Notes under the pieces: generated by a model
What the model was told of the DNA's origin: nothing
What the model saw: the letters and a program-made list of their open reading frames with translations, nothing else
Databases searched by the model: none
Shown: positions 43,802-55,516 of the stretch, one piece after another
How the letters are laid out: each line of letters begins with the position of its first letter
How positions within the stretch are numbered: position 1 is the first letter of the stretch
Program-made: the position numbers and the translations under genes
DNA from: Linyphia triangularis
Taxonomy: Eukaryota > Arthropoda > Arachnida > Araneae > Linyphiidae
Direction: 5' to 3'
Length of the DNA stretch: 64,000 nucleotides
NCBI GenBank assembly: GCA_963978545.1
Contig: OZ021733.1
Coordinates: forward strand, 72,013,589 to 72,077,588

Positions 43802-45780
43802 TTACTCGAGCAAAGAAGCTAACTCCTTATGAACTTTGGAATAAAGAAAAGCCCAAGGTAAAGAATTTCGAAATATTTGGCTCCAAATGCTTTGTTCATG
43901 TACCAACACAGAAACATCATAAATTGGATAACACAGGAATAGAAATGATTTTCCTGGGATATGATGAACAGTCGAAAGCTTATCAATGCTATAATACATC
44001 TTCACAAAAGGTTGTCATCAGTCGAGATGTAAGGTTTAGCGTAGAAGAACATCAAAAAGAACCTGAGGACTTTCACAAACAAACAAATGATTTCAAGTTT
44101 CAATTAGGCCAAACGAAAGTGGAAATTGAGGAGGAGAATAATAAAGATTTTGAACTCCCTACAACTCGCGTTTCAGAGAGATCAACCAAAGGTGTTGCTC
44201 CAAAAAGGTTAATTGAAGAATGTAATTTTGCTATAGAAAAAATTAAAGAGCCAAAATCATACAATGAAGCAATTTCCAGCAAATACAAAAATGAATGGCT
44301 TGAAGCAATGCAAGAAGAATTAGCATCATTAAAAGAAAATAGTACCTGGTAACTATGCAATCTTCCTGAAAATAGAAATGTAGTTGGAAGTAAATGGGTG
44401 TATAAAGTCAAGCGAAGCACAGATGGAAGCATTCAGCAATTCAAGGCTCGTCTTGTGGATCAAGGTTACTACCAGAAATATAGTGAAGATTATGACGAAA
44501 CTTTTGCTCCAGTTGTACGGCACACAACTTTACGTATTTTATTATCAGTTGCAACTAAAGAAAAGCTAGAAGTCTATCACTTTGATGTAAAAGCAGCATT
44601 TTTAAATAGAGAATTGAATGAAACAATATATATGAAACAACCTCCAGGATTTAGTGATGATTCTTCTCAAGTGTGTTTATTAAAGAAATGTATTTATGGT
44701 TTGAAACAAGCAGCTAAAACTTGGAATGAAACATTGCATAAAGTTATAATCAATTCAAATTTCAAGCAAAGTGTTGTGGATCCATGTCTATATTCCAGAA
44801 AATCAGGACATGGTTGTTGTTATATTCTTATTTATGTGGATGACATTCTCGTCACTGGAAAGTGTGAAGATGAGGTAAAAGAAGTAGAGAAAATGTTATC
44901 TAAAGAATTTAAAATGAAAAATCTGGGCGTTATTCAAAAGTATCTTGGTGTTGAAATTACAAAAGATTCAGATGGAAATTTTCAACTTTGCCAATCTGAT
45001 TATATCAAGAAAATTGCGATTGATTTTGGTTTGGAAGATGCAAAGCCATTTAAGACACCAATGGATCAGAATTATGGGAAGACTGAATCTAATGATCTTC
45101 TGAAAGATAACTCCAAGTATAGACAGTTCCTAGGTCGTTTATTATATGTCTCTGTCAATACACGACCAGACATTTCAGCAAGTGTGTGCATTCTAGCACA
45201 AAAGGTTTCCTCGCCAAATCAAGAAGATTGGACGCAATTGAAGCGAATTGTAAAATATCTCCAGTCTACTGACAATCTGAAGCTTAAGCTCAGCAATGTA
45301 GCTCAGAAAAATTCTACACTTTATGGATATGCTGATGCAAATTGGGCTGCAGATCACAGGACAAGGAAGTCAAACAGTGGATATGTGTACTTCTTAAATG
45401 GGGGAGTCATCAGTTGGTGTTGTAGGAAACAAACATGTGTATCATTATCATCTACCAAAGCAGAGTATATTGCATTATCTGAAGCTTGTCAAGAAGCTCT
45501 TTGGTTGCGCCATTTGTTAGAGGACATGCATCAAGATTTGAACTGTACAACAATAATTTATGAGGACAATCAGAGTTGCCTATGTTTGATTAGAAGTGGG
45601 AAGTTCTCTAATCGAACAAAACATATTGGCACTAAGTTTCATTTCGTTAAAAACTGTGTTGACAACCAACAAGTTGACTGTATATATTGTCCCACTGAAT
45701 TAATGCTAGCAGACTTGTTAACCAAACCATTGTCACCTAACAGGCATATTGTTTTGAGACAGAGTTGTCAAATTATTTAA
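43802..45780 (+). pseudogene. copia pol: integrase end, reverse transcriptase, RNase H
   Basis: The frame resumes right after the target duplication with TRAKKLTPYELW. An in-frame TAA at 44350-44352, just after a Trp, stops the first stretch; the same frame then continues to 45780. It shows DVKAAFLNRELNETIYMKQP, the catalytic YVDDILVTG, and RNase H with YADANWAADH, SSTKAEYIALS and HIGTKFHFV. Length and motifs are close to complete for copia RT-RH. It ends 12 bp before the 3' LTR. Apart from the one stop this part looks well kept. Confidence 0.93.
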
Positions 45781-45792
45781 AACGAGGAGGAG

Positions 45793-45979
45793 TGTTGAAT
45801 GTTTTAACTGTAGCCGTTTGAAATGATTTGACAAGGTTTAATTTTAGTAACTTCTACTTTCATCTTGTAGTTCTTTTCTTTTTAAAAACGGTTTGTTAAT
45901 AAAACAAGTTTCTGATCGTTACTTTCTTTAGTTAAGAGTATTAAGAGTATATTAATACTGCGCATAAGGAACTGCAACA
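45793..45979 (+). repeat. 3' LTR of the copia element
   Basis: 187 bp. It contains a 9-bp tandem duplication (AGTATTAAGAGTAT region) not found in the 5' LTR. A purine tract ends at its left border. Confidence 0.95.
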
Positions 45980-45984
45980 ATAAT

Positions 45985-46499
45985 AGAAAAATAACCCAGT
46001 GCAAAGTTACAATGGCATTTAGGATAACTTTGAACCACTATCAGAAGTTTCATATAATATACCTTTTTTATATTCAGTCTAGGACTATTCAATATTTGAA
46101 CTAGTAAAATTAAGTTTCTAAATATTTGAAACATCGTCAGCTGCAGTTTTCAACACCCTAAAGTTTGTATATTTTAAATAACACCACAAAGAATATATTA
46201 GGTAGGAACAGTGGATGATGAATCACATGAATATATTGCAAAAAAAAACACTATTTATTGTTCAGTTTAAACATACAAATATAGTGAAAAAGCAATCTTC
46301 AGTTCATTCACTTAAATATAAACTCATTTTATCAATTAAAAATTGAAAGATATATAGAAAATAATAAAACTGATAGGCCACCCTTATGCTATTAGTTAGG
46401 TGTTTGCAAGTCACAATGTGGCACAAATACAAATATTCTATTCTTAATGTTAGAAATAGTATAACAATATAAAAACAAAGTTCAAACTTCATAAAACTT
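45985..46499. other. FARP intron after the copia element
   Basis: No gene recognised; minus-strand ORFs at 45952-46134 and 46304-46492 are AT-rich and have no motif. Confidence 0.4.
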
Positions 46500-47955
46500 T
46501 ACTTTGGCATTCTTCCGATTAATAGTTTTGCATCAAAGAAAGAATTATTGATTTGGAAAACATCTCGTCTTCTAGCTGGAATAATAATTTCTGGAGATAA
46601 TTTTTTTAAACACGCCTAATTTTTCATACCACAGATCACCATTGTTATTGGGCCATTTCCAATATGCACCAGATTTCTTCATGAACCACTAAATATCACG
46701 TTGTCTTTTAAGTCAATTTGGTCTGGGTACATTTCTCCATCGTATTGAATAATTACATGATCGTTAACTTTGCATAGGCCATAACCAAAATCTAAAACAC
46801 TTGCATGCTTTGTGTATAAAATTCCTTTCTCATTGATGTGTTCAACAGCCACAACTTGAACAATCTCTGATTTTTCAGTAACATTCTCCACAACAATTTC
46901 AGCTGTATAAACCTCTATCCTGTCCTTATTGTCCAACTTTCATCTTCTCCGAAAATGATAGTGTTACACATACACTGTCTTCTGCATCATCTAGTTCAGG
47001 TTGGTTGGTTTATACGCTCAACGACATACAGCTTAACGTGGATTCAGAACTACAACGAACTTTCATGTCTAACCCGGGATTCGAACCCGGCACCTTTGGT
47101 ATGCGGGGCCTGAGCTCTAGTCACACAGCCATTAGGTGGATCATCTGGTTTAGGACTTATACTCTTGCTGTCTACCAGGAGTTCATATAGTTGAGGACTT
47201 AGGACGATCCCCTCATGTCCTCGCTGTACATATTCCTTTACCATTTATTTTTTGTGCATAGAAATTGATTTTTATTAGATCTGTGAATGACTGCAAGATC
47301 ATTATTTCTAATATTTTTAGGTACTTCTTGAATTCACTCTCAATATTTTCATTTTATCCGATTTCGCATACAAGGGAAGATTCCATAAATTAAATTGCAT
47401 TTGTATGTATATGAGTGTATTTAAAAGCAAAACCAAAAATAAATTGGAATAAAATATGAATTATATGAGCAGTGTATACATTACACACTGTCATCCGCCT
47501 AACTTTGAAAAGGCTCAAAGTTACACTGAATATGTGGTAAAATGATAGTGTCTTAGATTTTTGCTTTTTACCAAATGTTAGTAAATAAATAACGATCAGC
47601 TACTAACAATGTCACTATTTTCAGAAAATTATGTAACTGATAAAGTGGTTAGTTGATGCTTACTTGCATAAATTAGTCGAATTATATCAACTTCAAATAA
47701 GCATTAAAATAGAACTTGCGAACAGCACGTCAGAAAAACAATTGAATGGCCAAATAAATTATGTACTATTTTGCCAATTCACTTTCTAAACTATAGAGAA
47801 AAAATCCAATTTTACAATCTTGCCAGCATTTTTCAGCAGTGGATCATTAGCAGATCTTTAAAACCAAAAATACTGAAAACTAGCAGGTGGTGCAAAGTTA
47901 TACCCTATGGCTCAAAGTTACCCTGAATGACTGTATGTGTATTGTATTGCAGCTA
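46500..47955 (-). mobile_element. Unknown repeat, copy B (interrupted by a SINE)
   Basis: Inverted partner of 33690-35425. On the minus strand an ORF of the repeat starts near 47244 (MVKEYVQRGHEGIVL), is cut by the SINE at 47139-47001, and resumes as the 85-residue frame 46936-46679. That frame holds IVQVVAVEHINEKGILYTKH and VIIQYDGEMYPDQI, then in another frame FMKKSGAYWKWP and LWYEK. This is like the small 'YDGE-YPG...M-KSG--WKWP' domain seen in proteins of arthropod transposons (family memory, not searched). The superfamily is unknown and no terminal repeats were fixed. Confidence 0.72.
47001..47139 (-). mobile_element. tRNA-derived SINE with target duplication
   Basis: On the minus strand: a tRNA-like head with A box (TGGCTGTGTGACTAG) and a perfect B box (GGGTTCGAATCCC), and a tail ending AAACCAACCAACC. 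Flanks ATCATCTAGTTCAGG (46986-47000) and ATCATCTGGTTTAGG (47140-47154) form a 15-bp duplication with two changes. Copy A of the surrounding repeat lacks it. The head differs from the 37-kb/59-kb SINE family, though the CCAACC tail is shared. Confidence 0.85.
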
Positions 47956-47995
47956 TAGCTACAAGATCAAAAGTAACAAAGTTTAAAAAAAATTG

Positions 47996-48033
47996 CCTTT
48001 TTTTTTTTTTTTTTTATTTTTTTTTTTTTTTTA
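47996..48033. repeat. Poly-T tract
   Basis: Two T runs of about 20 and 15 bases broken by one A. Confidence 0.85.
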
Positions 48034-48168
48034 TTGTGAGAAATTAAGAAAATAGCAGAAGGTATGGTGGTGTATTAATTTAATTTCATTTTATTACAGT
48101 TTTTCTGCTTAAGTTACTTTTCTCTAATGAAAAATAAACTCTGCTTTGTTGTACCACCACAATTTAAT

Positions 48169-48512
48169 GATAATGAGGGATTTTTTAGATAAAATGTGGA
48201 TGCTATAATGATAATGTGGCTTTTTTAGATAATATGTGGATACTATAATGATAATGTGGCTTTTTTTAGATATATGTGGATACTATAATGATAATGTCGC
48301 TTTTTTAGATAATATGAAGATGCTATATTGATAATGTGGCTTATTTTAGTTTAATATGTAGATGCTATAATGATAATGTGGCTTTTTTTAGATAATATGT
48401 GAATGCTATAATGATAATTTGGCTTTTTTAGATAATATGTGGATGCTATAATGATAATTTTACTTTTTTTAGATAATATGTGTATGCTACAATGATAATG
48501 TGGCTTTTTTTA
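48169..48512 (+). repeat. Minisatellite, about 8.5 units of 40-42 bp, before the last FARP exon
   Basis: Units of the form GATAATGTGGCTTTTTTAG followed by ATAATATGTGGATGCTATAAT. Each contains a T-run plus AG, like a splice acceptor. The array ends about 88 bp upstream of the acceptor of the last exon (AATTTTTTAG at 48590-48599). Confidence 0.93.
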
Positions 48513-48599
48513 TCCATAGATTTACTATAATTGTTTATTTTAATTTATTAGTGTTAATTAATACTATAGATCTTTATGAGTTTAAATATAATTTTTTAG

Positions 48600-48639
48600 A
48601 TGGATTGAGGTTATTAAAGGTGCAACGCTCCGAAGTTGA
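48600..48639 (+). CDS. FARP: FARP last coding exon (13 codons with stop)
   Basis: The acceptor AATTTTTTAG is followed by A, completing the Arg codon, and then WIEVIKGATLRS and TGA at 48637-48639. This matches the FARP PH2 closing helix (FER-WMEVI). The tail after the PH helix is several residues long, shorter than the roughly 20 residues in vertebrate FARP1. Phase and sequence both fit, so I accept this 40-nt exon despite its distance. The 3' UTR begins at 48640. Confidence 0.93.
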
Positions 48640-50253
48640 AAAAATTACCCGGGCTGAAATTATCAGCGTTCCTGAGAATCTCATTTTAGTCATCTCAAGA
48701 ATACTCACTTTGATTACCATAACTTTTATACTTATACATTATTGTTGGTTAAAAATATAAATAGCTTTATGAAAATTTGTATTTTATATTAAATGTATTG
48801 TTTAACTTTTATGTTTTCTGTCATTAAAATGAATAGATGCTACATAGTATGCTTGATAGATTTGTGTGAGATTAAATTATATCCAAATGAAAAAGAAAAA
48901 AGAAGAAAAAAAAATGTGCAGCAAGTACATTTTAATATATATATATATATTTATATAATGTTATGTAACATTATGAGGTGGTACCCTGTATCAGAAGTAT
49001 TTAGTAACAAGACAATAGATTTTTTTTTTCTAATTAGGTAGCACTTACAATCAAATAGAGATTGCATATACAATAGGTTTTAAATAATGAGTAGTACAGA
49101 ATCTCCAAATTTGTCATGGGGCAGAATCCACGAATATTTTTAAAGACTTACCATACACTGCCACATGGATCCTTACACAAACCCAAAACAGGTTGACTTT
49201 TTTCCTTGAATTCTTTTAGATCATTATTTTTATATTATTTTTTTATTGGACTATTCTTTTTTCTGCGTGTATCTATATTAGAACTGGATCAACATTGTAG
49301 TAACCAACTAACTTAAATATTACGTTTTTTAAAGTCTGACTGCCCTTATTAGTAAATCACATCATTTCTTTAAATTGTGATCTTTTTAGTTATTTTGAAC
49401 TTGAAGTTAATGAGCATTCTCCATGACTCTTGAATTTTCTATAAAATTAAATAAAAATGCATTTTCGAAATAAAAAAAATAAAAATTTGCCCTTATAGGT
49501 GTGATTAATCTCACATGTATAATTTAATGAATGATCAATTCTGTGTCTTCATAAAATTATTAACTAATATTTTGAAATATTTATAACAACCATTTTGAAA
49601 TGAAAATTACTGCTTGATCCCTAGCAATGCACCTCTGAATTTTTTTTACATAGCTACAAATTCATGTTTTTTGTGTGCCTATAGCATGGAAAAAAACACT
49701 GAAAAATTAAATCCTATATTATATTAATTTTTTTTTGTCGAAACAGTATCCTATGAATGTTAGTTGTATTATAGGACTTAATTTGGCAGCTTACTCCTGA
49801 GGTATGAATTGTTGATACTTGATATATATTCACATCAATTTTTAAAAAAAAAATACCTCTTTATTAAATAATAAAAGCTCTGGGTCAGCTTAAATTTATT
49901 ATAGACTTTTATGATGTAACTCTAAAATGTAGTTATTAAAAGCATTATCTTGCAATGTTATAATCTTTATAACTAAATATACAATGCTAAGAAAAAAGAT
50001 AATTTAATTTTAAAATTTGGAATATTTTCTGTGATTTTAATTGTAGTTTTAGTGCATATTTTATGTTGTGCAAATGTAATAGTTTTAACATCTTTAGAAC
50101 ATTCTTGGTTTTCCTTTTAGAACCTTGAGGGTTCATTTTTATAACCGATTTTATCTACTCTTATTTATTGTGTATTTTGTTTCTTCTTAAACTTAAGGTA
50201 CACCTTTAACACTGAATATCATTTGTCTGAAAGAAGAATGCCATTGTCCATAT

Positions 50254-50295
<42 letters not shown>

Positions 50296-52919
50296 TTTTT
50301 TTTTTTTACGAAGCATGAAATAATGCAGATTATAATGGGAAAGAATATCATAGTTTTATTCCTAATTTTAGATTATTATCAGGGCCATGAGGGAAATGTT
50401 GAAACTTGCAATCTTTCACAGTTTCTACTATAAAGCTATAAATTTTATTTATTAATAAGGAAGGATAATTTGAATAAATACATGACTGTTACCTATTGTA
50501 ATAGAAGAATTTATTCACTGACAGATGAACATTTAATTTACACAAATGGGTACGACCAATAGTAACTTTTGACAAATCTGCTGTGTAATATATATAATCC
50601 ATTTGATTAGTCCACAAATATTTTTGTATTCAAAAATAATTTGGTTAATTATTCTCCACAAAATAAGAAATATTTTTTGTGTTGTAGTACATCATAATAT
50701 ATGTCTAATGTTAGTTCTTCAATGTTTAAATTCTTTCTATAGACTCACACCTATGTAATATATTTCTATGAATATATGCATACTTAAATATGTGAAATTT
50801 TTACAAAGTTATTCTTTAAAAAAATACGTTAAGCGAAATAGCATGTGCAGTAATAAAGTATTTCTCGTTATTTATTCACTGTTTTGCAACCTACCCCTCG
50901 ATGAAGAGATTAAGGCCTCATTCTCCAATCTTTAAATTTTCATTCTGCTTACAGCTAAGATTTATTTAGAGCTAATAATTTCTGTATTCAGTTATTTGTT
51001 AGTATAGTAGACTTTAAATTGTGCTTCTGATTGTTAATTGCAACAGTCTGTGTACATATTATGCCCATGTGCATATCACTGCTATTACCCAGTACTTCAT
51101 TAAAAAAGTTATGCTTTGTTCCATTTCAAAGTACACTTTTTTTTCTTATTGTGTTTACAACTAAAAGTGTTGCACAATAGATTTTTTTTTTAGATTGCTT
51201 AAGTTTTAGTGTACATAATTACAGTTGGTGCTATGCTGTAATCCAATAAAGTTAATAACTTTTCTAAAAAAAAATTGAGAAAAAAAGCTTTAAAGCTTCT
51301 GAAGGATAGCTCTCAATGACACATCTGCAAATATTAGTTTTTTTTTGTTTTTTTTTAGAATAGCAGTACAATTCAATGTATCAATATTTTCATCTTTGTA
51401 AGTCTAGTTTGCTTATATCACAGTATTTAATGATTCATTCCATCTTAAAATTTATTATTCATCAACACCAAAAACTTGTGTTTAAAAAATAAGCCTTTAA
51501 TTCAGTTGTTAGGACATTTCCCATTATTCTGAATTAAGAACTCTTAATGGCACATGCTTCTAAAGAATCTTTACATGAATAGTATTGTATTATGCATATC
51601 TTCCTCTGCTTGTGATTTTTGCTAACAGGCTTAAGCATCATAATTATACAAAACAATATTAAAGATAAGATATTTGTGCTGTGACAACATTGGCTTAAAA
51701 GCATTGCTAATTATTAGTTTTAAAAGGTGTATGTGCAATATTTGCTTAGTTATTATTTAAATGGGCAATACATTTAGATATCAAATTTTATGGTGTTTTA
51801 TATTGTGTGTTACAACAACCTCTGGTATGTTGTCAACTTTACTGATTAGTCAACTAAAATGATGTTATATATACACATATTTAATTTTCACAATTTCTTC
51901 CTTGAAGTTAAGCTTTTTGATAAGTGTTTCTGTACGACTTCAACAGGTAGATATTTTATGTCTGGCAAACACATTATGTGCCAATTTTCATTACCTGCTA
52001 ACAGGTATCAAAACCCCCTGCAATTTCCAACTTAAAAGAATTATCAGTTATCTATTTTATACACAGCTTAGTGAACAAGTCAAAATGACAACTTCCTAAT
52101 AAAATTTTAAGTACACATATCGATTTCCATATCCTCCATATTATTGATGAGTTATGCCACTTGCAATACTTGTTGGTGATACTGAGCCTGTTGTCTTGTT
52201 TTATACTGAATTAAATCCAATGATCTTAGATGTTAAACAAGAGGCAGCTTTGTTGAATAGATCTCCAGGGATAAACTTTACTTTTAAGTATCTTATCATT
52301 TACTGTGGATAAGAAATACCTTTTATTATGACTACATTTTGCAGTTTGTGTATGAATGTGTGCATTAGCACAATCTCTCATATGATGTGCCAAATATTTA
52401 AAAAACTTGATTTATATAACTTATTTTCGCAATTATTCCTATATAAATGGGAAAGTTATAACATGAAAAGTGTTGTTTACCTACACTGTTTTACCTACTC
52501 ATGTTTAAGGATTTATGCAAAAATTTTTATGTTTTTTAAACGCATTTTGGCCTTACAATTAAGAAATGTTGAAACAATATCATTGCAGATATCACTAAGT
52601 AGGTAGAGAGGAAAGGAAGCTATATCCCTTTAGGTCCTTCTTTTAATTGCTGTCACAATTACCTTTTCAAGAAAATTATCTAATTGTAGAAAATGCCTTT
52701 ACATCAATATTGCTACAAAAATATTAATATGGAGCTTCAATTTCAAAACCAATATGATAACTAAACCAGTGAAAAGACTACATTTAAAGATTTTCTGAAA
52801 TATAAGGAACAAATCTTTTTTTTTTTATTTATTTCAATTGCTTCTTATTATACTATGAAAACATTGCAAATTATTGTCATTTTTTAAAATATAAACTCAT
52901 TGATTAAAAATGTGTATAG
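48640..52919 (+). other. 3' UTR / 3' flank of FARP
   Basis: No coding sequence follows the stop. Several AATAAA signals occur, for example near 49449 and 51245, so the cleavage site cannot be chosen from sequence alone. A T40-G-T12 tract lies at 50255-50307 and a short TA run near 48936. No transposon ends were recognised in this 4.3 kb, in contrast to the introns. Confidence 0.45.
50255..50307. repeat. Long poly-T tract
   Basis: Forty T, one G, twelve T. Confidence 0.95.
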
Positions 52920-52921
52920 TA

Positions 52922-53092
52922 CAGTCAAACCCCGTTAATGCAAAGTCGATGGGATTGCCGAAATTGTTCGCTTTAACCGAATTTCATGTCAAACGAATAA
53001 ATTAATGTCAAGTTTTAAGTACAAATAACTACTTTTACTTTGCGTTAAACAACATTTCGTGTTAAATGATTTCGCATTAACAAGTTTGACTG
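52922..53092. mobile_element. pogo/Tigger-type MITE, 171 bp
   Basis: The left end CAGTCAAACCCCGTTAATGC and right end GCATTAACAAGTTTGACTG are inverted repeats. The dinucleotide TA is duplicated at 52920-52921 and 53093-53094. CAGT ends and a TA target fit the pogo branch of Tc1/mariner. Inner blocks (ATTTCATGTCAAACGAATAAA-like) recur at 38601-38640. Confidence 0.88.
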
Positions 53093-53094
53093 TA

Positions 53095-54540
53095 TAAGTG
53101 ATTCAATTTGGTAGTAAAATTTATGTTTTGCAACCTATGTTATGTTTTGCAATTTATGTTTTGATATTTAGTTTAAAACTTGATACTTGTTATTATTTTA
53201 TAGCATGCCTGATATAACTATGAAATAATAAATAATCTTTCTTAGAGTTTCTAGGCCACACACTGAATTTCTTCTGGCAATTTCGGTGTGTACTTGAAAA
53301 TACTGCTTGATGCTGAGATTTTCAAAAAATTTTAATACTAAGTTTTAGTGCATGATAATTGCCCATAGATATGTAAAATATGTATTTTGAAAGTAAATTT
53401 CTTAGAGCTAAAATCTGTTGCAATGTACATTCTATTTGTACCTCATTAGAATTGTTTTGTTATGATTCCCCTCAATGAACAACTAAGTGTTACTAAAATA
53501 TAGCATGACCAGCCAAAAATATGAAATTTCAAATGTTGTCTACCAATTAGATACATTTAATGGGAATAATTTGTATGAAATAAAAAGAATTGTGTTAGTA
53601 AGTAAACTCTGTAGCCTACCATTTCTTCTAGGCACATGGGAAAGTTTACTCAGAAATATATAGACCACTGCTAAGAGGTAGTGGATTCTTCAATTCTTGC
53701 TTTTAAAATAAATTTTTCTAAACGCATCCCTTTTAGGTCTGCTTATAATACTATCTCCAGATTGAAGAAACTCTTTATTAAATTTTAGCATTGTATTTTT
53801 TCATATCTGTGAACAATTGTAGTTTAAAGGAATAGTGTTATTAAAATCATTTTGAAACTTATTTAGATTATTTTAGACAATCATTTTCAATATCACTTTA
53901 ATATATAATTCTTACCCACATTTATGAAATATTTGCTGTAGTAATATGCTTTTTTGATAAGAGAAAAATTAATTTCTTCAAAGTGATTTATATTTCTTTT
54001 TGTGTGGCACACATTTTGTAAAAGTGTGCCACAAACTAAAGTAGAGTATTTAATGCTAATTTTAATAATTTATTTTCCATGTTAAATTAGGTAGTTATTC
54101 CATTCAATTTATATATTTATTTTGATTTCCCAAATGTACTTTTGTAAACATATCAGTCATAGAATTCAATATAACAGTATTGCACATGATGTCCATATTT
54201 GTATATTTTAAAGAATGTAGAAAGATGTGAATATAGCTCTGTAGCATTTTGTAATCAGTGGTATGTCAAAAGTAAATCTCCTAAAAACAAGATTTTAAAT
54301 TATCTATACTAATGGTTGCTGCAAATGATAGTACATAAAGTATGTTTATATGCAATTGAATTTTCTGGGATTTGAATTTTATTTATAACTAAGAATTGAA
54401 AAACTTTTTACTCAAGGATACACTTATACTTCATTGAAACTAAGTTGTTAATCAGTTACTACTTTTTTATACTGTATTTATTGATTGAAGGTTCAAACAG
54501 TGTATATGTGTCAACACTTTACACTATAATTTATTTGTTT
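53095..54540. other. AT-rich 3' flank, no gene seen
   Basis: Several AATAAA-type signals and no recognised element. Confidence 0.4.
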
Positions 54541-54647
54541 TCATTTCCATTTTATTTCAGGAAATATTTCATTTTATTTTCAGAAAGCATTTCATTTTAT
54601 TTTCCGAAAATATTTCATTTTGTTTGCAGAAAATATTTCATTGTTTT
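54541..54647. repeat. Minisatellite of about 25 bp
   Basis: Four to five units of the form AAATATTTCATTTTATTTTC. The ORF across it (54445-54699) is a by-product of the repeat. Confidence 0.8.
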
Positions 54648-55387
54648 TACATATGTATATTTTCACTTTTATTTATTATTTCTTATCCTTTTACTGTAGA
54701 CTTGCATCAAGTGTAATGCATAAAATGTGAAATTGTGTGAAAGTAACTTTTGGTTTTAGAATTGAAGCGTCTTTAAGAATAGACAAAATTTTAGTCTAAT
54801 TTGTTCATAAAATTGAACTGTCAGTTGTGTCTATGAAGAAATTTATATTTTACAATATAATTTTTGTGCCTAACAATGTCTGTCCAAATATAATGAGCCA
54901 CAAGAAACCTTTTATATGACAAATTAAACTTTCATTTGCATTTTTCCTAAAATTAATTCACAGGGACTAGAACTGTTTTTCACCTGTACCCTTCAGTTGT
55001 TTAGCCTATATGTATATATAATAGTTTGTACAAGAACCAAAGTAGGTGGGCATTCGTTTCAATATTATCCAAAACATTCCACAAAACCCATTTTTAAACC
55101 AATGTTTTTTTTTTAGTTTTAACTGGTTTTTAATTTTTAATGAAATGTGCAAAGAAATTTCCATTTTGAATTCCTATTGCACAAATATTTTAAAGTATGT
55201 AATTACACTTGATCCTGCTGATTATACTTAATAAGGTTTGTTTAGAATGTCTTATGTGTTTTCAAGTATTTAATTTTTGGCTTAATTATTACTAACAAAT
55301 ATTTGGGTATGAGGACATAGTGTTTCTCCATTTTCTCATGTAGTATGCTTAATATTTTATTGTATGAAACTTATTGTAGACTTCTTG

Positions 55388-55516
55388 TTTGTCCAAAAAG
55401 TTTGCATTTATACAAAGTTAAATGGTGCTTATACATTAATTGTTGAAAATTGAATTTAAAATTGTATTTTCATTACTATGCTGCTTTCTTTACATGCCTT
55501 CAACTTTTTGGACAAA
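55388..55516. repeat. Short element with 15-bp perfect inverted repeats
   Basis: TTTGTCCAAAAAGTT at the left and AACTTTTTGGACAAA at the right, 129 bp in total. A target duplication is not evident. It could be a small MITE or an RNA hairpin. Confidence 0.5.

Larger units (their letters stand above)
39122..45979 (+). mobile_element. Ty1/copia LTR retrotransposon with nested insertions
   Basis: Two LTRs (39122-39301, 45793-45979), an exact 5-bp target duplication ATAAT (39117-39121, 45980-45984), a copia-type primer site GGTTATGGGC right after the 5' LTR and a purine tract ACGAGGAGGAG before the 3' LTR. Internal order is gag, protease, integrase, RT, RNase H, the copia order. The 6.86-kb total includes a 2.59-kb insertion (41206-43795). 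It lies in sense orientation in the last FARP intron. The coding region is broken, though the LTRs differ by only three transitions and two indels. Confidence 0.95.
15805..48639 (+). other. FARP: 3' half of a FARP-family gene (eight exons)
   Basis: Gene-level entry. Eight exons with GT-AG introns and matching phases give 888 nt (295 residues plus TGA) of a FERM-RhoGEF-PH-PH protein. FARP proteins (fly Cdep) sit under the plasma membrane, bind membrane receptors through FERM and act on Rho-family GTPases through DH-PH, with roles in neurite and synapse shape. Visible here are the last helix of DH, PH1, linker and PH2. The FERM and DH core exons were not found and are inferred to lie upstream. 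Intron sizes are 6410, 1547, 1791, 2137, 863, 3920 and 15279 bp. Orthology rests on recognised sequence blocks, not on a search. Confidence 0.92.

Noticed and set aside
47062..47139. Possible minus-strand tRNA gene with a perfect B box
   Set aside because: It is the head of a SINE with a 15-bp target duplication, absent from the parallel copy at 34-35 kb.
48169..48512. CRISPR-like regular repeat
   Set aside because: Units are contiguous and diverged with no unique spacers; an ordinary eukaryotic minisatellite.
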